A stretch of 48,556 bases of DNA from Acidobacteriota bacterium (GTDB lineage: Bacteria > Acidobacteriota > Terriglobia > Acidiferrales > UBA7541): the NCBI GenBank assembly GCA_003223245.1, contig QHYI01000134.1, positions 1 to 48,556 on the forward strand, read 5' to 3'. Below the pieces are notes generated by a model, which was given only the letters and a program-made list of their open reading frames with translations, was not told the DNA's origin and did no database searches. Positions 42,759 through 48,556 of this stretch are shown piece after piece (within the stretch, counting starts at the first letter, position 1; every line of letters begins with the position of its first letter). Position numbers and translations under genes: made by a program.

Positions 42759-44411
42759 CTAGCGGCGGCTTTTGCTTCGAGCATAGATGAAATGCCGCAC
42801 TTTAGTTGGCTTTCGGGCAAACCGATGCAGCTGTTCTTCAATCTCGCGATCGGCCTGGGTCAATCGGGTGTGCTGCCGCAAATGTTCTCCCCATGACTCG
42901 ACGACAAACGTTTCGACGTAGTGCGTAGGTTGTTCCGTATCGTAATAAACGGCCCATCGTGAAGCGCCATCACGCCGGCGAACGCGTGAGAATTTTTTGA
43001 GCGCCGCAAGAAACTCGTCCGAGTCTTTAGCTTCAATCTCGTATTCAACGGTAACGAGTACTGGCCCTTGCTCAGGTTTGGCCTCGCCTACCAGCATCGG
43101 CTTACCCCAATGGTCCCACGCGCCTAAGTCCACCGGTGCGTCCGGCAGACGAGAAATCAGAATCAGCAGCGGGGATGCCACTGTGCCAATCGCCGCTGCC
43201 ACCAAGGAAAAATGTGTGCCTCGGTGGCCCGCCACAAATCCCCAGAATGCGCTTCCGGCTGCCCAGGAACCCATGTACGCCAGCAGAAAGACCGCCAGCG
43301 CCCTCGCACGCACCCAATCCGGCGCGACGTTTTGCATGACGGTGCTCATCAGGGACATCACTGCGGTCCACGCCGCACCACCAAATGCAATCGCGACGCA
43401 CAGCGGCACGATTGACCGGAACGTCGCGGTGGCCCACAGCGCGACGGCAAATACACTTGTTCCTAAGGTCAGCATCCCGTCGACCGACAAGAACGAACGG
43501 CCTCGCTGCAGACCCATCGCTCCGAGGATTGCGCCGCCGCCGAAAACCGCGAGGAGCAAGCCGTAGAGCGTCGAACTGCCGCGCAATCCGTGGGCAACCG
43601 TCGGGAGCAACGCCCAAAACGCGCTTGCGAAAAACATGATCGAGGTGATTCGCATGATAACCGTCAGCACATCCGGCGCATTTCGCGTGTAGCGAATTGC
43701 AGCACGAGTTGCACTCAGAAGAGTCTCGCGCGGCGAACTTCTTTGCTGAGCCGGCCGCTTCCATCGCGAAATGACCAGCAGCACGCCTAGAAACGATACG
43801 GCATTCAATGTGAAGGCCGTGCCCACGCCTGCCACCGCGATTAGGAATCCTCCTAGAGCGGGACCAATCGCGCGGGCCAAGTTGAACTCAATGCCGTTCA
43901 GCGCCATGGCCGGGAGCAAGTCCTCTTTGGCAACAAGTTCCGGGAGCACCGCACGCCACGTCGGGGCTTCGAGTGCATCTCCAATCGCGAGAGCCAGCGT
44001 CAAAAGCAAAAGGGTCCATGGCGTTATCCAGCGCAGAAGCGTTAGCGCGGCGAGCAACGTCGCGATGGATAACATCCACACTTCAGTCGCCAGGATCAGC
44101 TTCCGCCGGTCCAAGATGTCGCCCAAAGCCCCAGCCGGGAGTGCCAGCAGGAAGAAAGGCAACGCCGACGCCGTTTGAGTGAGAGCTACCAGCAGCGGGC
44201 CAGCGCCTTGCGATACCATCAACCACGCCGCACCAACGCCTTGCATAAACGTGCCGATGTCTGACACCAGGTCGGCGATCAGCAAATTCCGGAACATCGG
44301 CATCCGTAATGGGCGCCAAGCGGTCCGTCGTGTTCCGGTCTTGGCGAGGTGGCTCGGAGAAGTGTCTAGAGCGTTTCCCTGCGCGTCCACGTGTTTCGCG
44401 TGTTCCACCAT
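42759..44411 (-). CDS. MFS_3-type exporter with soluble C-terminal domain
   Basis: This 550-residue protein has about eleven to twelve helices up to residue 420 or so. Typical stretches are FRNLLIADLVSDIGTFMQGVGAAWL at the start and EAPTWRAVLPELV after helix 5, as in the MFS_3 (PF05977, EntS-like) exporters of siderophores and drugs. The C-terminal 110 residues (VTVEYEIEAKDSDEFLAALK on to WGEHLRQHTRLTQADREIEEQ) look like a dimeric alpha/beta barrel of the antibiotic-monooxygenase type. That domain is known in one subset of this family. ATG 44411 has an AGGACC upstream. It faces away from the Dps gene across a 390-bp gap. The exported compound is unknown. Confidence 0.82.
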   Translation of the reverse strand: MVEHAKHVDAQGNALDTSPSHLAKTGTRRTAWRPLRMPMFRNLLIADLVSDIGTFMQGVGAAWLMVSQGAGPLLVALTQTASALPFFLLALPAGALGDILDRRKLILATEVWMLSIATLLAALTLLRWITPWTLLLLTLALAIGDALEAPTWRAVLPELVAKEDLLPAMALNGIEFNLARAIGPALGGFLIAVAGVGTAFTLNAVSFLGVLLVISRWKRPAQQRSSPRETLLSATRAAIRYTRNAPDVLTVIMRITSIMFFASAFWALLPTVAHGLRGSSTLYGLLLAVFGGGAILGAMGLQRGRSFLSVDGMLTLGTSVFAVALWATATFRSIVPLCVAIAFGGAAWTAVMSLMSTVMQNVAPDWVRARALAVFLLAYMGSWAAGSAFWGFVAGHRGTHFSLVAAAIGTVASPLLILISRLPDAPVDLGAWDHWGKPMLVGEAKPEQGPVLVTVEYEIEAKDSDEFLAALKKFSRVRRRDGASRWAVYYDTEQPTHYVETFVVESWGEHLRQHTRLTQADREIEEQLHRFARKPTKVRHFIYARSKSRR

Positions 44412-44799
44412 GGGGTCCTAACTTTATACCACCACGTTTGGCAATGCCGTCTGCACGGGCACATTCCGCGGCGTGCCTGCTGTAGTTTGCTGAGTTTCCC
44501 TCACTGTGGATGACCTGCCTCTGTTCGTGACCAGGGATTTCTCAACACCCTTCGGATGTATCTCAATGTTGACTCCCGGCATCATACGGCCATACCTTTT
44601 CGGCTGCTGGGCCGCGCGCCTCGCGCAGGCGCAGAATTTCACCTGGGAGGACCAGATGCTTTTTCTGGCCGTGGCTTGCGATGCTGGTTGAAACACCCGA
44701 CTTGAGAAATACCATGCCTGGGCCATTCCACCGGCAGCGCTGAAGTCGCGCGCCAGGCCTCGACGTAAGCGTCAGAACCCAACGGAAAAGGAGAATCTC
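44412..44799. other. Divergent intergenic region upstream of MFS_3 and Dps genes
   Basis: Both promoters must lie here. A 50-codon minus-strand frame (about 44563-44715) is the best open stretch but has no recognisable motif and no good ribosome site, so I do not call it. Confidence 0.4.
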
Positions 44800-45426
44800 A
44801 TGGCAAAAAAGCAGAACAATACAAAAGCTTCGGAAAACATCGGTGCGCAGCCCCGCCTTCATCAACGCGCTGCGGAAATCCAGTCGTACGGAACGGTGAG
44901 CCACGCGCTCCCGCTCGAGCTAGAAGAGCCTGTGCGGCTTGAAATGACCGAACAACTCAATCAACTGCTGGCAGACACGATGACCCTTCGCGATCTATAT
45001 AAGAAGTCTCACTGGCAGGTGGCCGGTCCGACCTTTTATCAACTCCATCTGCTTTACGACAAACATCACGGCGAGCAAGACGAATTGGTTGACTCCATCG
45101 CCGAACGCATTCAGCTCCTCGGCGGCGTCAGCATCGCTATGGCCGCGGATGTAGCCGAAACGACGCAGATCGAACGGCCTCCCCGCGGGCGCGAAGAAGT
45201 GCCCGTTCAGCTTTCGCGCTTGCTCGACGCTCACCAGGTCATCATCCGCGAGGCCCGCACCCTTGCCCGCCGCGCGTTCACGCTGGGCGATGACGGCACG
45301 AACGACCTGATCGTAAGCGAAGTTCTGCGCACCAACGAGCTTCAGGCGTGGTTCCTGAGCGAGCACCTTGTCGATGTTCCCTTGGTGGAAGCCAAGAAAG
45401 CCTCAGCAATTGCTGGAGCCTCGTAA
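44800..45426 (+). CDS. dps: Dps family DNA-protection ferritin
   Basis: This 208-residue protein has the Dps ferroxidase signature, KKSHWQVAGPTFYQLH and then DKHHGEQDELVDSIAERI. His71, His83, Asp87, Asp98 and Glu102 lie at the positions of the intersubunit iron site. Dodecameric Dps binds DNA, oxidises ferrous iron with peroxide and stores the ferric product, protecting cells in stationary phase. The first 35 residues form a polar, partly basic extension suited to DNA binding. It is somewhat longer than the usual 160-180 residues. AAAGGAG at 7-nt spacing precedes the ATG. It is convergent with a DUF2127 gene 16 bp away. No operator was identified in the upstream gap. Confidence 0.9.
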   Translation: MAKKQNNTKASENIGAQPRLHQRAAEIQSYGTVSHALPLELEEPVRLEMTEQLNQLLADTMTLRDLYKKSHWQVAGPTFYQLHLLYDKHHGEQDELVDSIAERIQLLGGVSIAMAADVAETTQIERPPRGREEVPVQLSRLLDAHQVIIREARTLARRAFTLGDDGTNDLIVSEVLRTNELQAWFLSEHLVDVPLVEAKKASAIAGAS

Positions 45427-45442
45427 TGACAACATCGGCGAG

Positions 45443-45997
45443 CTAAGGTGCGAAATCCTTTGCAGCTTTGCAATTTTGGCGTCGCGTTGACAAGTCCTCA
45501 GAGTCATTGATGCGCTTCGGAGTGTGCTTGGGAAAGCGCTTCAACTCGAAGATCAAATACCCGACCACCGCAAGATTGATCATCAACGCGACGCTCTTGC
45601 CGATGCTCACCCGCCTCGCCAGCTCATAGATTTCGATTGGCAAAAGCGAAGACGTGCTGATAATTGTGAGGTACTCCGCCCAGCGCCTTTGCAATGCCAG
45701 CCCCACGCCTTCCACCAGAAAAATCGCCGCATAAACAAACGTGCCGGCACTCAGTTCCTTCAGCCGGCGATCATCGAGGTTCGACAGTTTTGTGAGCAAC
45801 AGGTCGATGAAATGATTGTGTGGATCAACTTGGAAAACGTTAATCCAATGTTCCACGATCGCAGCAACGTCTTTGTGCAGCAATTTGAGCGCGCCCACCC
45901 CCAGCCCGATCAGCGAGCACGCCTTCAGCAGCTTGAACGCGGCGATAACTCGCAGACCGCGCCCGCATTCCCGTCTATTCCCCGCTTTTCCACGCAT
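45443..45997 (-). CDS. DUF2127 family membrane protein
   Basis: This 184-residue protein shows several hydrophobic helices: LRVIAAFKLLKACSLIGLGVGAL near the N-terminus, GTFVYAAIFLVEGVGLALQ in the middle, and SVALMINLAVVGYLIFEL near the C-terminus. The pattern, including WAEYLTIISTSSLLPIEIYEL, matches DUF2127 (PF09900). The function of the family is not known. A GGCGGGC stretch precedes the ATG. It is convergent with the Dps gene. Confidence 0.72.
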   Translation of the reverse strand: MRGKAGNRRECGRGLRVIAAFKLLKACSLIGLGVGALKLLHKDVAAIVEHWINVFQVDPHNHFIDLLLTKLSNLDDRRLKELSAGTFVYAAIFLVEGVGLALQRRWAEYLTIISTSSLLPIEIYELARRVSIGKSVALMINLAVVGYLIFELKRFPKHTPKRINDSEDLSTRRQNCKAAKDFAP

Positions 45998-46423
45998 GCG
46001 TGCCCGCCTTTCTAGAAAGGGCTCTGGCGCCCGAGTGGTGGCCTAAGGGACTCTCTGCCGATCCAGCGTCGCCTGCATTGCTGACTAGCAGGTTGGTCGT
46101 CGCATGCGACGAACGATTGAGAATCCGGAACAACTAATTATTTCCTTCTCGTTCGACTCTAAGTTGCGAAACGGTCGTTCGACATTCAATTCCGCTTGAT
46201 GATGAAAACAGTCTTATCGTCAATGCGGTCCTGTTCGCCAATTGGCGCAGACGATCGTCTTTTTTCACCGCGTAATCCAGCAAGACCTTGCAGATTTCTT
46301 TAGATCGGCAACAGCATACCGTGTTGTAAGGTCCTGGGGAAAGGCGGTGAGAAGGCCCTGAAGTCGGTTACGCGCCGCAGCGTGATCGGGAACGAGGCGG
46401 AGAGGTCCCGCGTCACCGAATAC
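45998..46423. other. Decayed region, possible phosphatase tail on the minus strand
   Basis: No intact gene is seen. On the minus strand one frame reads SKEICKVLLDYAVKKDD (around 46262-46312). A shifted frame ends GEQDRIDDKTVFIIKRN with a TGA at 46186-46188. Joined by a frameshift, these resemble the end of a PP2C/SpoIIE-type phosphatase (DD-T-V-IK). The resemblance is short and unproven. The left part up to 46150 shows nothing. Confidence 0.25.
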
Positions 46424-46624
46424 TCATGATGCCCCACGACTCAAGAGGCTGACACTCTCGCGTGGAGAGGCCTGGAGCCGATAGAGATGAGCGTATCGAC
46501 CGTTGCGGGCCAGGAGTTCTCTATGGATGCCTTCCTCAACAATGCTCGCGCCATCGAGGATGATAATGCGGTCCGCCAGGCGCACGGTACTCAGGCGGTT
46601 AGCGATGATGAGGGTGGTGCCCAT
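46424..46624 (-). pseudogene. 3' remnant of an ABC exporter (MsbA/ABCB-type) ATPase gene
   Basis: The minus-strand frame encodes [20 protein letters not shown], then [20 protein letters not shown] and YAHLYRLQ. This is the end of an ABC exporter nucleotide-binding domain from the switch (H-loop) strand to the C-terminus. The switch His is replaced by Asn, and Walker A, signature motif and membrane domain are all missing. The sequence upstream (46625-46760) is open but unrelated to ABC proteins. It is a decayed fragment and cannot work as a transporter. Confidence 0.75.
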
Positions 46625-46900
46625 CCATATCGGCGGGACACACGTCGGTGCCACGAATATCCATCCGACGTGCATAGCGAAGTATTCATCGCCCTCGATC
46701 CAATTCGCCGCTGCTCGGAGATTCGAAGCCGACAAAGGAACTCCCCCATTGGTCTGCAAATCGCACCAAACCGATTGGTGAACTTGTGTCGTGAGCCGAT
46801 GTTGAACGGGTATTCACCTGATTGCGCGGCTGGTGCAGCGAATCGCAAAGTAGCGCCGATAGCCAGAGTGCGCGGATTCTTTGTGGAACGGAGGGCAAAC

Positions 46901-47233
46901 ATGGCTCGATTCCTCCGCATACGGCACGTCGTCAAGACCGACCGACCGAGCGCCCATGAGCAAATCCAGGCGAGTTGTGGGATCAAGCCGGACGGCAGCC
47001 ATTGGTCACTCACGCAAAACGAGGCTATTTCACAGGTCGAGGAAGGAACTTCTATTTTCTACGTAGAGAGAGCTGGCGGGCGGCGGCTTGATGTGATCGT
47101 CGCCATGGATCTTCACGCCCACAAATACCTCAAAACCGTCGCAGATGGACAACAGCCCGACGAGCTTTTCTATCTGCCGAACTGTCCGAACGTCGCGCAC
47201 GAAATCAGTCGATCGGCGAGGGCCGGACGATAG
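46901..47233 (+). CDS. DUF3892 domain protein
   Basis: This 110-residue protein starts at ATG 46901, with GGAGGG six bases upstream. The body matches the DUF3892 pattern: FLRIRHVVKTDRPSAHEQIQ, then HWSLTQNEAISQVEEG with the conserved Trp, FYVERAGGRRLDVIV, HKYLKTVADG and FYLPNCP. The family is small and of unknown function, found singly in many soil bacteria. The frame is open further upstream to 46487, but that part overlaps the ABC remnant and has no related sequence, so the shorter start is preferred. No operon partner is apparent. Confidence 0.72.
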   Translation: MARFLRIRHVVKTDRPSAHEQIQASCGIKPDGSHWSLTQNEAISQVEEGTSIFYVERAGGRRLDVIVAMDLHAHKYLKTVADGQQPDELFYLPNCPNVAHEISRSARAGR

Positions 47234-47410
47234 CACAACGGCAAACACGACCAGCGCAGGAGATGAAAGGCGCACCCGATTTAGCGACCGCGGATTTACT
47301 TCTGTGCGCTGACGAACACCTCGATTAAGACGGTCATCGACACCCAAGCCGATCTGAAGACTGGGGTGGTCGTGTTGAGGATTTTGTGGAAGGCAAGCGC
47401 ATCCGAACAA

Positions 47411-47725
47411 TCACGTACTTGGGCTTTGTCGCCGCCGTCCCGCTTGATTGCCGCTGCCCCCGAAGAAGCAAGCAAGGCCGAACAGATAGCCTAAGTTGTA
47501 CCAAGCTCCGCTGTTGTGGGCCTCGTAGATGCCAAGGTTTTTTTTGAACAGCGAAACCACAAACACAATTGGTGCGATAAAGCCATGCCAGAGGCCGAGC
47601 CAGAAGCCCGCCACGACATCGCGTTCGCTCGCCGTTCCCTTGAATTGGTTAGCGCCCGGAGCACATCCGGTGAGAATGATCAGCGAGGCCAGAACTAGTA
47701 CAAGGAAGGCCGAAGAGGCTTTCAT
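47411..47725 (-). CDS. Small putative lipoprotein
   Basis: This 104-residue protein has a lipoprotein signal peptide with the lipobox LTGC (Cys21). The mature part contains FWLGLWHGFIAPIVFVVSLF, a hydrophobic stretch, then YEAHNSGAWYNLGYLFGLACFFG. This pattern of a short lipoprotein with YE-HN-G-WYN is found in conserved hypothetical proteins of diverse bacteria, with unknown role. GGGAGGA precedes the ATG at good spacing. The C-terminal tail is basic and polar. Confidence 0.75.
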   Translation of the reverse strand: MKASSAFLVLVLASLIILTGCAPGANQFKGTASERDVVAGFWLGLWHGFIAPIVFVVSLFKKNLGIYEAHNSGAWYNLGYLFGLACFFGGSGNQAGRRRQSPST

Positions 47726-47848
47726 TCGGAATTCCTCCCTTCGTAAGGTTACGCCCCGCAGGAAACTGGGAACAACGCGGTGCCTCCGTCCGGCACCGCC
47801 GCGCCCAGCGTCTGGTTTTGAACTTGTTACCGGAAGTTGGATTGCAAG

Positions 47849-48217
47849 CTACTCTGTAACGTGGACGCTGATCGCGATGTTTTTCCCGTTTTCTTCGCGA
47901 TAGGTGACGTCGGCGGTCGCGTTGACTTTGAGTTTGCCCTCCATGGTCGTGTTCTTATCAATGTGGAAGATCATCGATTTGGCCTTTGGGGTTTCCTGCG
48001 AGAACTGTTGCCCCGAAGATGTTTGACCTTCCGCTACGGCAAGAGTGAAGGAGTTCTTGCCAATGGCTGTAATCTTTCCGGAGACGGATAGTTGGCCCGG
48101 AGTCTGGGCTGTTGCAGTTGGTTGAGGGTTGTCGGCGGCTGGGGGCATCGCCGAGAGTGAGGCGACGAGCATTACACTGGCAACGGTTACAAAAACAACG
48201 CGATACAGGTTCTTCAT
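47849..48217 (-). CDS. Small exported beta-rich protein, DUF5666-like
   Basis: This 122-residue protein starts at ATG 48217 with GAGGAG upstream, and has a signal peptide ending near SLSA-M (residue 24). The mature part has the repeated short beta-strand pattern of DUF5666-type proteins: LSVSGKITAIGKNSFTLAV, FHIDKNTTMEGKLKVNATAD and VTYREENGKNIAISVHV. It resembles an OB-like fold, and such proteins are common in Acidobacteriota with no assigned role. An in-frame start at 48286 would add a non-signal extension. The remaining sequence to 48556 holds no supported gene. Confidence 0.65.
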   Translation of the reverse strand: MKNLYRVVFVTVASVMLVASLSAMPPAADNPQPTATAQTPGQLSVSGKITAIGKNSFTLAVAEGQTSSGQQFSQETPKAKSMIFHIDKNTTMEGKLKVNATADVTYREENGKNIAISVHVTE

Positions 48218-48556
48218 AGGGACACTCCTCAGTAGTAGTTTTTTAGGGAGGGCATCCTTTGTGCGCAGGCGAGTAGCCACTCTCACATAGTATCAGCGAA
48301 ATCATTAACTCCGTTTAAATCTAGCGATTACATAATTGTGGATGCTTTAGGAGAGTACCTAAATCAGTACTAGAACGGGAAATCCTTCCCTTGGACTGGT
48401 CGAACCTGCATGCAGATCTGACCGCCTCGTGGAGCAAGCCGAAACGGCTAATCCGAAGTTCCACGAGGTTTGAGAGACTATTCTGCTGATTTCCGGAGAG
48501 ATAGCGCAAAATTCACCTGGCGGTTACTGGGAACGTCCGAACCAATTCGTAGGCTC

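Noticed and set aside
44563-44715. Fifty-codon minus-strand frame between the MFS_3 and Dps genes
   Set aside because: No ribosome site, no known motif, and it lies where both promoters are expected.
48321-48509. Minus-strand frame near the right edge
   Set aside because: No ribosome site and no motif; composition does not look coding.
1-48556. tRNA, rRNA, riboswitch or prophage genes
   Set aside because: Reading both strands I saw no T-loop-like consensus in a cloverleaf context, no rRNA core sequence and no phage structural or integrase genes; a covariance-model search would be needed to exclude small RNAs.

Overview
The window looks like a chromosomal segment of an Acidobacteriota bacterium, most likely Terriglobia/Acidobacteriia-like. 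The case rests on an 820-residue duplicated MacB/FtsX permease of the acidobacterial duplicated orphan permease (ADOP) type, two very large Oar-like TonB-dependent receptors with N-terminal carboxypeptidase-regulatory domains, and many exported carbohydrate enzymes with twin-arginine leaders. I found no rRNA, tRNA, CRISPR array, phage block or complete insertion sequence. Short decayed gene pieces are scattered through the window.

Layout. 1-4.4 kb: a broken metallo-beta-lactamase-fold tail, a secreted phosphoesterase (phospholipase C family), and an exported molybdopterin dehydrogenase large subunit whose 2Fe-2S partner gene survives only as its last codons. 4.6-8.5 kb: the ADOP permease, preceded by a perfect 20-bp palindrome, then a secreted ceramidase-like hydrolase. 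8.7-9.3 kb: a truncated Gfo/Idh/MocA gene next to a miniature IS200/IS605-type remnant (TnpB tail between two related hairpins). 9.4-13 kb, minus strand: a polysaccharide-deacetylase-like protein and a tandem alpha/beta hydrolase. 13.1-18.1 kb, plus strand: Tat-exported amidohydrolase, Tat-exported Gfo/Idh/MocA oxidoreductase, GMC flavoprotein and a gluconate-2-dehydrogenase-subunit-3-like protein, which suggests periplasmic sugar or glycoside oxidation. 18.1-21.7 kb: a second polysaccharide deacetylase and a GH3-like enzyme with altered catalytic positions.

21.9-28.4 kb, minus strand: this is the most coherent locus. It holds a TonB receptor, a Cys-type sulfatase and a radical-SAM sulfatase maturase with a SEC-C tail. 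A 57-bp sequence (46/57 identical by eye) lies 54 nt upstream of the receptor start and 61 nt upstream of the maturase start, which suggests a shared control element. Together the genes look like a sulfated-glycan or sulfate-ester utilisation unit.

28.6-33.5 kb: an exported alditol-oxidase-like flavoprotein, a membrane metallophosphoesterase, a gene graveyard (a possible nuclease tail and a partial duplicate of the next gene), and a coupled zinc alcohol dehydrogenase/SDR pair whose SDR has Arg at the catalytic Lys position. 33.5-41.1 kb: an ACS-type MFS transporter, a second Oar-like receptor with a readable sigma70 promoter and a terminator-like hairpin, and a Tat-exported GH65-like glycoside hydrolase. 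41.5-48.2 kb: a haloperoxidase-like hydrolase, an MFS_3 exporter with a soluble C-terminal domain, a Dps protein, a DUF2127 protein, a decayed stretch with an ABC-exporter tail, a DUF3892 protein, a small lipoprotein and a small exported protein.

As a whole, the segment combines outer-membrane uptake, periplasmic desulfation, deacetylation and hydrolysis, sugar oxidation, and inner-membrane import of small organic acids or sugars. All functional calls come from motifs read by eye. No database search was run.
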